Positions 44,972 through 54,187 of a stretch of DNA of 64,000 nt are shown here, one piece after another; positions within the stretch are counted from its first letter, which is position 1, and each line of letters starts with the position of its first letter. Source of the stretch: Ruminococcus sp. AM22-13 (GTDB taxonomy: Bacteria; Bacillota; Clostridia; Lachnospirales; Lachnospiraceae). The notes under the pieces were generated by a model. That model saw nothing but the letters and a program-made list of their open reading frames with translations, did no database searches and was not told where the DNA came from. The position numbers and the translations under genes were made by a program. The DNA lies in contig NZ_QRIL01000008.1 in NCBI RefSeq assembly GCF_003471165.1, positions 2,556 to 66,555 on the forward strand. Reading direction: 5' to 3'.

Positions 44972-45788
44972 ACCCATAGTTATTTCCAAAACTGATATTG
45001 ATAACCATCGGCCGCCCCAGAAACAATGACTGACGCACCAAATAATCAATTCCCTGTATCAGTTCGGTTGTTCTTGGGAAAGAATTTTCTCTGGGAATCC
45101 CCATTTTTACCACTATCAGGTCACTCTCATAAGCTACTCCCTGATTGACTCCATCGGAAGCTCTCCCGTTTCCTGCCGCGATTCCCAGCACTGAGGTTCC
45201 ATGTCCACTGTAATCCACAGATGGAACAAGGCGCCTGCCCTGGTTTTCTCCAAGTGCAAGCGCCTCATCTATTTCTTCTTTCGTATATTCTGTTCCTGTC
45301 ACATATCCCTGCGGTGGTTTTCCCGGGATACTCTGGTCCCACAGCCGCAAAATCCTGCTGCTCCCATCTGCATTTCTGAAATCCGGGTGAAAATAATCAA
45401 CTCCGGAATCGACGATACCTATCAGAATTCCTTTTCCTGTCAGCCCGTCTCTGCCAGTCTGCACTGTTCGGATACAGCTGGCTCCTTTTGCCTGAAATAG
45501 TTCAAAATAGAGTCGTTTTGGTTTTTCTATAAATTCTACCTGTACACGGTCTGAATAAGCATCAATTTCCGATTCCGGCAAAGTTACAACAGCATAGCCG
45601 CCAAGCAATGGCACTACCTGAATCCCGTTACCAGCCAGACCACTCTCCGGACCACTGTATTTTACAATAATGTCCCACTGCCTCGAAGTCATATCATATC
45701 CTATATTCAGGTTCTCAGATTTCCTGCGTTCCTCTGGTGTCGCATCCATAGCCAGATTTAAGAGATTATCTATTTTCTGATCTGCCAT
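44967..45788 (-). pseudogene. N-terminal half of the split S8 (Csp-like) peptidase
   Basis: Starts at 45788 (MADQKIDNLL), with GGAAGG 8 bp upstream. It carries the catalytic Asp in GIVDSGVDYFHP (~127) and His in DYSGHGTSVLG (~196), and runs to NISFGNNYGSH. There the element begins and adds four foreign codons before a stop at 44952. The catalytic Ser is on 19985-20895. The truncated product cannot be an active protease. Precise excision should restore the gene, so the insertion could be a reversible switch. Confidence 0.9.
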
Positions 45789-45852
45789 AAACATTTCCTT
45801 CCGCTTCAAACCTGTTATACATTTAATCATACAGCCTGAAACCGCATAGTTC

Positions 45853-47424
45853 TTATTTACTATATTCCTCTATCACACAATTATGTTCCTTTGTTTTCTT
45901 ATCATAATTCACACCAACAAGAAGAATATTTCCTTTATATTCTTCCAGACTGGCGCAATACTCTTTTTTCCCGATCTGCGCAATTGCTCCCTCTGCACTC
46001 TGATTCCACGTTAATTCAACTACCAGCGCAGGTTTTTCCTGAAATTTTCTTCGCGGGATAAAAACAAGATCCGCAAATCCTTTTCCACCAGCCATTTCTC
46101 TGTGAACTGTGTAGAAATTTCTTGCTGCATACAAGGCGAGCGATATCGTATAACTTAACGCATTCTCATCATTGTACTGTATATGAGATGTCTCGAAATG
46201 TGCCTGTCTGATCCCTTCCGCTACCTGCGCAGGTCTTCTCTGCCAGATTGCATTGAGTGTATCTGCAGAATTCTTCAAAGCCTTTGAAACTTCTCCCCAG
46301 TCAGATGCCGCAACACTGTTCACATATTCTGTACGTACTTCACTGTTGGGTATTTTTACAATTTTGTTGTCATAATCATAAGCAAGATACCCCAGATGAA
46401 TTAATAAAGTAAGAACATCATCTTCTGTACGAAATGTTGCCATATCATTTGCAAAGCTTCCTGTATTTACCGGAACGCTTTCTCCTGCGATCATACTTAG
46501 AATATCATCTTTTAAGCCTTCAAAATTCATGTCAATGTATACTTGCAAAGCTTCAAATGTCTCTGTCTGGTTCCAGTAATTTCCTATTTTTCTAAACCTC
46601 ATGCAGCTCACCACAGAACGTGGACTGTAAATAGACGGAGCTTTTTCAAAAGAATATCCGTCATACCAACTTTTCACTTCCTGCATATCCATGTTGTATG
46701 TTTTACATAGATTCCTTACTTCTTCCTCTGTAAATCCTACATACTCCGCAAGTGGTCCCGGATCGATCATCGAAAATTCATCAAACATATTCAATGCAGA
46801 ATGTGTTCCATATTTCTTAATCGGAAGAATCCCAGTCATATATACAAGGGCAAGATAGCCTTTATCTTTCAGTAAATCTCTTAAAAAATCCAGATACTTT
46901 TCCTGTGCTTCTCGGTCTGTTTTATATTCTCTGAAAATGCAATCCCATTCATCAATAACTACGACAAACCGCCTCTTTGTTTTATTATAAACATCCTGCA
47001 TAGTTCTCATCAGATTGGTCTCATCAAAATATCGAAAATCCGGATACTTTTCCAACAGATCCCAGATCACACTTTTCCTAATCAGCGCAATCATTTCTTC
47101 TACTGTATCGCTCTGGCTTAAAAATTCCTGCATATTGAGAAATATCGTATCATATTTGTTTAAATATTTTTTAAAACTCTCACATGATGCAATTTTGAAT
47201 CTTGAAAAGAGTTCTTTTGAATCAGCCTCGCAATTGTAATAGGCAGCGATCATGTTAGCTGTAATAGATTTTCCAAAACGGCGTGGACGACTAATGCAAA
47301 TATACTTTTGTGTTGTCTGAGCAATCGAATTCATATATTCTAAAAGCTCTGTTTTATCTACGTATATGCTGGAATTTACTACTTCCATGAAATTATTTAT
47401 ATCTGGATTTAAATAATTTCCCAT
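45853..47424 (-). CDS. AAA-ATPase-like protein with C-terminal PD-(D/E)XK nuclease domain
   Basis: 523 residues. The N-terminal part matches the predicted AAA-ATPase family: YVDKTELLEYM, then ISRPRRFGKSITANM (P-loop), and VVIDEWDCIFRE (Walker B). The last ~120 residues contain ALVVELTWNQSAEGAIAQIGKKEY, the E-x-K-like part of a PD-(D/E)XK nuclease. These genes are abundant in gut bacteria, with unknown role, possibly mobile-element or defence related. A short remnant of a relative lies at 50184-50264. Confidence 0.85.
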   Translation of the reverse strand: MGNYLNPDINNFMEVVNSSIYVDKTELLEYMNSIAQTTQKYICISRPRRFGKSITANMIAAYYNCEADSKELFSRFKIASCESFKKYLNKYDTIFLNMQEFLSQSDTVEEMIALIRKSVIWDLLEKYPDFRYFDETNLMRTMQDVYNKTKRRFVVVIDEWDCIFREYKTDREAQEKYLDFLRDLLKDKGYLALVYMTGILPIKKYGTHSALNMFDEFSMIDPGPLAEYVGFTEEEVRNLCKTYNMDMQEVKSWYDGYSFEKAPSIYSPRSVVSCMRFRKIGNYWNQTETFEALQVYIDMNFEGLKDDILSMIAGESVPVNTGSFANDMATFRTEDDVLTLLIHLGYLAYDYDNKIVKIPNSEVRTEYVNSVAASDWGEVSKALKNSADTLNAIWQRRPAQVAEGIRQAHFETSHIQYNDENALSYTISLALYAARNFYTVHREMAGGKGFADLVFIPRRKFQEKPALVVELTWNQSAEGAIAQIGKKEYCASLEEYKGNILLVGVNYDKKTKEHNCVIEEYSK

Positions 47425-47588
47425 TCCGATTTCACCTCCGCATTTATTTTGATTTTCCTTTGCTTCTTATTATAAGGCATAAATCAAAGACAGGCAATAT
47501 TTGTCTTACTTATCCCCATCTGTTCTGGCATCGGCAATGATTGCGCCCCGAAAATATTAATTAATTGCCATAAAAAATATACAACTTT

Positions 47589-47930
47589 TTACAGCATCAT
47601 AATAATTGCATCTATAATAATCTCCGTCAGCAAACTAAGGAGTACACTTCCTAATATCGTGCAAAGAACAATTCCCATTATAGGATGTCTTACTTTCCAT
47701 TTTGTCATCATCCCATATATTTTCTGCTCTAAACAACTTTCTTTGTCCCAGAATACATACATTTTGCTTTTCTTTACACAACCTTTTGTCTTTTCTTCGC
47801 TGAATTCTCCAATAATATCCGCATAAATATACATTTTGTAATAAGTAAGTCTTCTGTGCATTTTTTCTTCTATATTATTTTTTGTTTCAATAAAAAATTG
47901 CATATCATTATAATTATAAACGTAATCCAT
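47589..47930 (-). CDS. Small membrane protein of unknown function
   Basis: 113 residues from ATG at 47930 (GGAAGAGGA upstream). Mostly charged up to residue ~80, then one or two C-terminal membrane helices (MGIVLCTILGSVLLSLLTEI). I do not recognise a family. Confidence 0.55.
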   Translation of the reverse strand: MDYVYNYNDMQFFIETKNNIEEKMHRRLTYYKMYIYADIIGEFSEEKTKGCVKKSKMYVFWDKESCLEQKIYGMMTKWKVRHPIMGIVLCTILGSVLLSLLTEIIIDAIIMML

Positions 47931-48062
47931 ATTTTCCTCTTCCGTGGTTCTCATATCCCGTATCAAATATTACGATATACGAAAAATTATCTTATCATCG
48001 TCACCATACTATTGTTTTTTGGGCAATTTAACTTTTATAAAATGCACTAACATATACCCGGT

Positions 48063-48920
48063 TCATACCTCTGGCAGTGCATCATCACTCTCTATCATTT
48101 TAATCTCTTCTGCTGTATTCAAGACATTCAGCTGATATTCAGCAATCTCTTGCAATATTTTGAATCTTTCTTCTTTTTCTTTTCCTTCGCGCAACATCTG
48201 TGCGTTATGTGATTCCAGATTAGAAAGAACTGTTAATTCATTAATTGTTGCAAAATCTCTGACATTATTTTTCTTAGCAAGTTCAGGATTTGCTTCTCTC
48301 CATGCTTTCGCCGTAAATCCAAATAATGCCACATTTAATATATCCGCCTCTTCCGCATATGCCAGCCATTGAAGGTTTTCTCTGTAATTCATTTGAGGAA
48401 GCAAATATTTTTTTACAGCATCCGTCTGAATCAGATAATTATTTTTACTTAAGAAACGTTTTGCATCCCATTTTTTCTGATCAGAGTTGTTTTCTTCTTC
48501 CTTCAAGCGCTGAAATTCCTTTATCAGATATAACTTAAACCCAGGACTTATTGCAGAGGCAAACTCAAAAGCAATATCTTTGTGTGCATATGTGCCACCA
48601 TATTTTCCACGCTTTACATATAATCCAATGGCATTTGTTTTATTTATCCATTCCGCTACACTTAATACAAATGTATGTAACCCCGCCTCTGTTTTAAAGT
48701 GGTCGAATTCGACCACTTTAAAATCGGAATTATAAATTTTCTCCCAAGTTCCCAAAAACTCCAATGTATTTCTGTTTCTTAACCAGTTTTTCACAATATC
48801 TGCACAACGTGAATCTCCTGACTTCGCCTTAGCAATATCTGTAATACAAATATAATCGTCTAACTCTTGTTTTGAAATAGAAATCTGCACATTTTGTACT
48901 TCGATTACTTTATTCTTCAT
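48063..48920 (-). CDS. KilA-N domain protein
   Basis: 285 residues. YICITDIAKAKSGDSRCADIVKNWLRNRNTLEFLGTWEKIYN and GGTYAHKDIAFEFASAISPGFKLYLIKEFQRL are the KilA-N DNA-binding domain known from phage antirepressors. The C-terminal half (helical, ~160-285) is common in chromosomal copies of unknown role. Its start overlaps the HTH gene by 11 bp, so the pair is co-translated. Confidence 0.87.
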   Translation of the reverse strand: MKNKVIEVQNVQISISKQELDDYICITDIAKAKSGDSRCADIVKNWLRNRNTLEFLGTWEKIYNSDFKVVEFDHFKTEAGLHTFVLSVAEWINKTNAIGLYVKRGKYGGTYAHKDIAFEFASAISPGFKLYLIKEFQRLKEEENNSDQKKWDAKRFLSKNNYLIQTDAVKKYLLPQMNYRENLQWLAYAEEADILNVALFGFTAKAWREANPELAKKNNVRDFATINELTVLSNLESHNAQMLREGKEKEERFKILQEIAEYQLNVLNTAEEIKMIESDDALPEV

Positions 48921-49116
48921 TCACATCTTCCTTTACAATAAGATTGTCCATCTTTACCTTATACGCTAACAAACGCAACACATAGTCCGGCATCTTTCTG
49001 GTTCCTCGTTCCCATTCTGTTACCGTCCTGTACGGGATTTCAAAATATTCACAGAATTCTTTTCTATTCATTCCTGTACTTTCCCGTAATTTTTTTATTT
49101 CGTCTTTTATTTCCAT
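48910..49116 (-). CDS. Helix-turn-helix regulator paired with KilA-N gene
   Basis: 68 residues from ATG at 49116, GGGG 6 bp upstream. LRESTGMNRKEFCEYFEIPYRTVTEWERGTRKMP is an XRE-type HTH. An open frame continues upstream to 49482, but that part is chimeric remnant DNA. The small HTH/KilA-N couple resembles toxin-antitoxin or phage-regulatory pairs. Confidence 0.78.
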   Translation of the reverse strand: MEIKDEIKKLRESTGMNRKEFCEYFEIPYRTVTEWERGTRKMPDYVLRLLAYKVKMDNLIVKEDVNEE

Positions 49117-49741
49117 TTCTTTCCCCTTTTTGTTTTTACACATTGTGTATATATTGTAACATATTTTTTTATCAGTCACAACATTTATCATCTTCATTTT
49201 GGTATACTCCCGGCGGTACACAGCGCGCCACCCTATTTCTTCTTCCGTATATTCTGTTCCTGTCACATATCCTTGCGGTGGTTTTCCCGGTATGCTCTGG
49301 TCCCACAGCCGCAAAATCCTGCTGCTTCCATTTAGTTTTCCCTGCTTTGATCTATGATCATCTGGCAGATTTCCTGTTTTGGTTTTCCAAGTGCTGCTCC
49401 CAGTTCTGCATACAGCAGATCCTAAAGTCTGATTTATAATACCGCCATACGTCGGTCTCAGAGCCGGTGCAGCCGCTGACACAAGTCTGTTTTCGTTGAT
49501 ACTCCGAACGTATCCATCACCGCATATCTATAATTGAAACATAAAATTTCTCCTAAAAAAATTTTTTTATGGATATATTTCAGAATAAACACTCAATCGA
49601 CACATCACTGAAATATCTAAAAAAATTTTACATAAATTTTTCATTAGCGCGCATGTGTATTTTACAAAGCATTCCTATAATAGGAAACAAAGAAATGAGA
49701 AAACATTATACATTCATAGATATAAGAAAAGAGGAATGATT
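49117..49741. pseudogene. Mosaic of gene remnants upstream of the HTH gene
   Basis: Positions 49233-49330 (minus) are a ~98-bp near copy of part of the split peptidase gene (45268-45366), encoding NGSSRILRLWDQSIPGKPP. Adjacent minus-strand sequence (about 49335-49440) encodes a different scrap, LLYAELGAALGKPKQEIC, ending in a stop. These look like fragments left by past rearrangement. The rest has no gene. Confidence 0.65.
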
Positions 49742-50056
49742 ATGTATCAGACATTATGGACTTCTATTAACAATCAGGTAAAAAAATCACATGCTTCCGC
49801 TGCATTCCTGGCGATTTCACTTATTGAATGGACAACACTTGGACTTCTGGCAGGATTTTTCATCTCTATGGTCGGTGGAATATCCACTATTACTAAATTA
49901 ACAGTTATCCTTTGTGCCGGTGGATATACCGGACTGATTTTTGGTTTCTTTGGCGGAATTTTGTATCTTTACAGAACAGATTCCCGCCATTCCTCAGCAG
50001 AATCTTCTCCCTCTGCTGCCCCTCAGCTCTCTCTTAAGAGCAAAACAGCTGCCTGA
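49742..50056 (+). CDS. Small membrane protein of unknown function
   Basis: 104 residues from ATG at 49742 behind GAGG. Two hydrophobic segments (~residues 21-45 and 50-72, ending GLIFGFFGGILYLY) and a Ser/Ala-rich tail. No family recognised. A good terminator follows at 50042-50083. Confidence 0.6.
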   Translation: MYQTLWTSINNQVKKSHASAAFLAISLIEWTTLGLLAGFFISMVGGISTITKLTVILCAGGYTGLIFGFFGGILYLYRTDSRHSSAESSPSAAPQLSLKSKTAA

Positions 50057-50083
50057 TTTATATCAGACAGCTGTTTTATTTTT
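50042..50083 (+). terminator. Terminator after the small membrane protein gene
   Basis: Stem AAAACAGCTG/CAGCTGTTTT with a 16-nt loop, then ATTTTT. The first arm overlaps the 3' end of the coding sequence. Confidence 0.8.
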
Positions 50084-50377
50084 CTACAAAATGGATTCTC
50101 GTCTCATCAAAACGATTCTCCATCGGTGCAATACCGATCCACACACCGCCAGGTCCCAGTGCATCTGTTTCCAATCAAATATATTACTTCTTAATTTTTT
50201 CTATCATACACTGATGTTCTTTATCTTTTTTCGAATAATTAATACCTACCAGAAGAATGTTTCCAGCATATTACGCTGAGACTTTTTTATCTTTGCAATC
50301 AGATACAAAAACGCTATCACAACCATTTTAAGAAAGTCAATCGAATATTCTCAATTGAAGCAGGGGACTTACTTGTA
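50084..50377. pseudogene. Remnant of a PD-(D/E)XK ATPase gene and unidentified scrap
   Basis: On the minus strand 50184-50264 encodes GNILLVGINYSKKDKEHQC and a stop, clearly related to the C-terminus of the protein at 45853-47424. The sequence before it (about 50090-50165) can be read as another fragment, but I cannot name it. No intact gene. Confidence 0.6.
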
Positions 50378-51160
50378 TCACCCCAATGCCACATCAAGCA
50401 CCATCATCAGTGAAAATCCTACTGCGAAGAAAATCGTTCCAATATTGGAATGTTCCCCTGCTGACATTTCGGGGATGAGTTCTTCTACTACTACGTAGAA
50501 CATTGCTCCCGCTGCAAAGCTGAGCAGATATGGTAACGCTGGTACAATAAGTCCTGCCGCCAGGATCGTAAGTACCGCACCTATTGGTTCTACGATTCCG
50601 GATAACACACCACCTACAAACGCTCTGCCTTTTCCCATTCCTTCCGAGCGCAATGGCATGGAAATAATCGCGCCTTCCGGAAAATTCTGAATAGCGATTC
50701 CAATAGAGAGCGCCATGGCCCCCATCACGGTAATCTTCGTATTTCCGGTCAGATATCCGGCATAGACCACTCCTACTGCCATTCCTTCCGGAATATTGTG
50801 TAAAGTTACAGCCAGAACCAGCATAGTAGTTCTCTGAAGTCTGCTCTTTGGACCTTCTGCCTTGTCACTGTTCCGGTGAAGGTGCGGGATCATGTGATCC
50901 AGCAAGAGCAAAAAGAGCACTCCAATCCAGAATCCCACTGCTGCCGGGATAAAAGAAAACTTTCCCATGTCTGCAGACTGCTCGATTGATGGAATCAGCA
51001 GACTCCACACTGAAGCTGCCACCATGACCCCGGCCGCAAAGCCGGTAAGTGCTCTCTGTACTTGTTCATTCAGATTCCTTTTCATAAAAAATACGCAGGC
51101 TGCTCCTGCTGAAGTTCCGATAAAAGGAATCAGGATTCCGTAAAATACATTTATATTCAT
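50378..51160 (-). CDS. ZIP-family metal transporter
   Basis: 260 residues with about eight membrane helices. HNIPEGMAVGVVYAG (helix 4) and EGAIISMPLR (helix 5) are the metal-coordinating HNxPEG and EGxx motifs. SAGAACVFFMKRN starts the first loop. It imports zinc or other divalent metals. It has its own ribosome binding site and no clear operon partner. Confidence 0.93.
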   Translation of the reverse strand: MNINVFYGILIPFIGTSAGAACVFFMKRNLNEQVQRALTGFAAGVMVAASVWSLLIPSIEQSADMGKFSFIPAAVGFWIGVLFLLLLDHMIPHLHRNSDKAEGPKSRLQRTTMLVLAVTLHNIPEGMAVGVVYAGYLTGNTKITVMGAMALSIGIAIQNFPEGAIISMPLRSEGMGKGRAFVGGVLSGIVEPIGAVLTILAAGLIVPALPYLLSFAAGAMFYVVVEELIPEMSAGEHSNIGTIFFAVGFSLMMVLDVALG

Positions 51161-51502
51161 CTGTCTACTCCTCCTGTTTTATTTGTATGCCTAAGATAAG
51201 TAATTGTTCCTATTCTCCACCAATCATACAAAGAACTCTGATTTTGTTAAATAGTAGTGGATGAAAAATCCAGTTTATTAGTTAGTTCTTTCTAACTCAT
51301 GTAAGTATATCAGATTTTCATCCAAATAAAAAGAGCATACAGAACTTTTTTCAAATTCTATATGCCCAAATTTAACCGAATCAAGTAAGTACCCTGCGGG
51401 GGTTGCGAAGAGCAATAAGCAGTTAAAGAATAGACTGCGGGCAGCCGGACTATTTCTTTTCGTAAACTTTGTTTACGCTCATTCATTGTTTTTGCTCCTG
51501 TT
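51161..51502. terminator. Gap with a minus-strand terminator after the AEC permease gene
   Basis: The hairpin at 51335-51365 (minus strand GCATATAGAA/TTCTGTATGC) is followed by TCTTTTTATTT and ends the permease transcript. The remaining ~170 bp up to the ZIP gene holds its promoter region. No gene seen. Confidence 0.65.
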
Positions 51503-52492
51503 TCAGATAAACTGCAGTACCCAGTATACAAACGGTAACGTCACGATCGAGCAGACTGTTGTCACCAGGATTCCACCCATGGCATAGTCGCCGTCTGTGC
51601 CGTATGTATTTGCCATCATAACTACTGATGACATTACCGGCATAGCGGATGTGAGTGTCATGGTCATACGGATTTCTGCCGATATTGGAAGTAACCCCAG
51701 TATCAGATAAAACAGCACCGGAAAAATCAGCATTTTGATTGCGACGATTCCATAATAGTCCAGTTTGCAAATGTATTTTTTTACATCCATACATGCAAAG
51801 ACTCCGCCAAGATAAATCATTGCCAGAGGAGTGGCTGTTGCTCCGATTTTTGAGAAAGCTGTGTTCAGAATCTCTGGTAATGTAAGGCCTGTAAGAATGC
51901 AGAATAATGCCAATACGATTGCAACTGTTACCGGGTTAATCAGCTTTTTAAAGTCAAATGCAGAATGCTTTACAGCACCAATATTTTTTCCACATTTTGA
52001 TGATTTTTTTGAGGTAGTTTCCACTATATCCACTGCCTTCGAGGTTAGCCTTACCCCGACTGTCCACAGCATCAGCTGGTCTATCATGGTAAATACCGAG
52101 ATATACAGCATTCCTCTTTCCGGAAAGATACTTGTGACAATGGGAATTCCCATAAAGCCAATATTTCCAAATGCACTCATTGCAGAATAAAGCTGCTGGT
52201 GATCACCTTGCAGGTGCAGTATTTTTCCCGAAAGAAAGCTGAGTCCAAACAGACAGATATACATAAAGAATGCGATTCCGAGAATCGGCAGGGAGTGGAA
52301 AAGCATTTGCTTATCCACTCCATTTACCGTATTTGTAAAAATCATGACCGGCAGTGCCAGTTTGATCACAAGTCTGGAAACGACTTCCATATTTTCCCGG
52401 TTCAGCACATGTGTCTGGATCAGAATGATGCCTGCCAGAATGTAGATGACAAACATTCCGATCTGATTAAGAAGAATATTTAATGTACTCAT
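51503..52492 (-). CDS. AEC-family permease (auxin efflux carrier/malate permease type)
   Basis: 329 residues, about ten membrane helices in two halves. Conserved spots are LALPVMIFTN (helix 2), AFGNIGFMGIPIV (helix 4) and TLTSAMPVMSSVVMMANTYG near the end. The family exports or imports organic acids. A degraded C-terminal piece of another AEC gene is at 55484-55762. Confidence 0.9.
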   Translation of the reverse strand: MSTLNILLNQIGMFVIYILAGIILIQTHVLNRENMEVVSRLVIKLALPVMIFTNTVNGVDKQMLFHSLPILGIAFFMYICLFGLSFLSGKILHLQGDHQQLYSAMSAFGNIGFMGIPIVTSIFPERGMLYISVFTMIDQLMLWTVGVRLTSKAVDIVETTSKKSSKCGKNIGAVKHSAFDFKKLINPVTVAIVLALFCILTGLTLPEILNTAFSKIGATATPLAMIYLGGVFACMDVKKYICKLDYYGIVAIKMLIFPVLFYLILGLLPISAEIRMTMTLTSAMPVMSSVVMMANTYGTDGDYAMGGILVTTVCSIVTLPFVYWVLQFI

Positions 52493-52820
52493 AAGTCAAT
52501 TCTCCGGAGTGTTTTTGCCTGTCTTGATTTTTAATTTTTCAATATCATGTATCTGTCCCATTGTTGCTATTTCCTTTCTTCTGCATTCGCATTATTTATT
52601 TTTCATAAAGGATTCTTCCTTCATTTTTTATAACTTCTACTAACTTTTTTATTTCTATTCTGTCTGTTTTATCTTACCATATTATCATGCCTTTTTTAAG
52701 TCTCTCCAACAATTTCGAGGATTGTTTTTCTGTGCTCAGGCATGAAAAACAGCCGCAGATTCTTCATCATACGGCTGATCTTTTCTATTTAATATTCTAT
52801 CTGTTGTCTGTTTTTATTTC
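52493..52820. terminator. Gap with terminator after the riboflavin transporter gene
   Basis: Minus strand: CAGCCG/CGGCTG stem at 52750-52777 followed by TTTTTC. The remainder is AT-rich with the AEC gene's promoter region and no gene. Confidence 0.65.
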
Positions 52821-53456
52821 TCAATCCCCTTTAAGAACCACACGGATTCTCTTGTAGATCAGAAATACAACCAGGGATGTCAGTGCATATTTAAATAAGT
52901 TGAATGGGAAGATGATCAGTGCTGCAAATGAAAGCAGACTGTTTACAGAGCTGTGTACTGCGCCACCCATTTCGATGAATGCTTCGATTGGCATTCCAAA
53001 AGCTTTTCCATAAGCCGGAAGTAAAACAAATACATTAATAAAGCATGCAACTATTGCTGTCAGAACTGTTCCGACTGCCATTCCTACAACTGCGTGTTTT
53101 CTGCTCTTGACGGATTTGTAGCGGTAAATTAATCCTGCCGGAACTGCGAATGTACATCCGAAGATGAAGTTTGCCACGTCACCGACTCCTGCTGTCATAG
53201 ATCCCTTTGTTACAAGATGCACCAGAATCTTCACCAGCTCGATCAGAACACCTGCAATCGGTCCCATTGCGAAAGAGCCAACCAGTACAGGGATCTCAGA
53301 GAAATCCAACTGATAAAATGTCGGTGCCAGGAACGGAAGCGGAAACTCCAGATTCATCAGAATTCCTGCGATAGCGCCAAGCATGGCTATCTGTGTGATA
53401 GTCCTTGTCTTACTCCTTGCCATTGCGTTTCCATTTCTTAATACCTGTTCACTCAT
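52821..53456 (-). CDS. ribU: ECF transporter S component, riboflavin (RibU)
   Basis: 211 residues with about six membrane helices. RTITQIAMLGAIAGILMNLEFPLPF opens the S-component fold, with FYQLDFSEIPVLVGSFAMGP, the RibU-type riboflavin-binding loop. Specificity is confirmed by the FMN riboswitch upstream. It works with a shared ECF energizing module encoded elsewhere. Confidence 0.95.
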   Translation of the reverse strand: MSEQVLRNGNAMARSKTRTITQIAMLGAIAGILMNLEFPLPFLAPTFYQLDFSEIPVLVGSFAMGPIAGVLIELVKILVHLVTKGSMTAGVGDVANFIFGCTFAVPAGLIYRYKSVKSRKHAVVGMAVGTVLTAIVACFINVFVLLPAYGKAFGMPIEAFIEMGGAVHSSVNSLLSFAALIIFPFNLFKYALTSLVVFLIYKRIRVVLKGD

Positions 53457-53586
53457 ACTGTTTCTCTCCTTTGAAATTATTCTTTATGGATATAAAGTTT
53501 TATTCGCTGCATATCCTGTTTAAAAGAAAATTCCACAAGCTTCTTTACATGGCAAAACTGTCATATCTCATAGAAAATTTCACCAT

Positions 53587-53616
53587 ATAAAAAACCCTGG
53601 ATAAATCATCCAGGGT
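53587..53616 (-). terminator. Riboswitch expression-platform terminator
   Basis: Minus strand CCCTGGAT/ATCCAGGG with a 5-nt loop, then TTTTTT. It lies between the FMN aptamer and ribU, so FMN binding should end transcription early. Confidence 0.9.
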
Positions 53617-53644
53617 AATGAGCACGTATGGTAAAAATATCGCG

Positions 53645-53778
53645 TGTTCTTCTCTCATCCAGACTATACTGTCGGTTCTGGAGTTTCACCAGATCAGCCG
53701 CCTAAGCTAAGCGGGTCGCGGACTATAACCGCCGGTAGGGAATCTCAGCTAATGCTGATCACCACAACCCCGAAGAAT
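53645..53778 (-). ncRNA. FMN riboswitch (RFN element)
   Basis: Minus strand: begins TTCGGGG and contains GATTCCCTACCGGCGGT, CCGCGACCCGC, GGTGAAACTCCAGAACCGAC and TAGTCTGGATGAGAGAAG, all in the order of the RFN consensus. It controls ribU through the terminator at 53587-53616. Confidence 0.97.
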
Positions 53779-54187
53779 TTTCTTTTATCTGCGTTTGATT
53801 ATACTACATAAGTATATTCATTTCAATACAATTTTCAGATTTTTTACCGGAGTGTACATTGTAAGAAGGAGTCGTATTGTCCGTTGGAATCTCATCGGGT
53901 GCAAACAGTTCTATTTTATTATCGAATTCTGTATAATTCTCATTTGCGCCAAGTTCTCTTGATTCTATCAAAGTTTCTGTAATGTTCTCTCCACTCTTTG
54001 TAATTCTAAGTCATGCACCACCAGTTCAACTGGTGGTTTGATTATTTTCTTTTTCTTCCTTTTTTATTATAACTTTATTTTTTACTTCTTTTATTCACTG
54101 GCAGTGTATATTTATCTTTCCTGCAAAAAAAGCAGGAACTGTACTCAACAGTCCTGCTTTTTCATCATCAGAGAAATAGTTTTCCCC
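53779..54187. other. Gap with gene remnant and two hairpins
   Basis: Minus strand 53804-54010 is open for 68 codons (contains ENYTEFDNKIELFAPDEIPT) but lacks a start, so it is likely the tail of a lost gene. At 54017-54038 lies an ACCACCAGTT/AACTGGTGGT palindrome beside GTCATGC, reminiscent of IS200/IS605-type end hairpins. A terminator at 54132-54157 (GCAGGA../..TCCTGC plus TTTTTTT on the minus strand) ends the FUSC-like gene. Confidence 0.5.

Noticed and set aside
44952..45830. A complete short S8 protease
   Set aside because: It ends inside the mobile element four codons past the junction and lacks the catalytic Ser, which is found in frame at the other element end.
48910..49482. A single 190-residue HTH protein
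   Set aside because: The N-terminal 120 codons are a mosaic of remnant sequences, including a piece of the S8 peptidase gene. A well-placed ATG with ribosome binding site at 49116 gives a normal 68-residue HTH protein.
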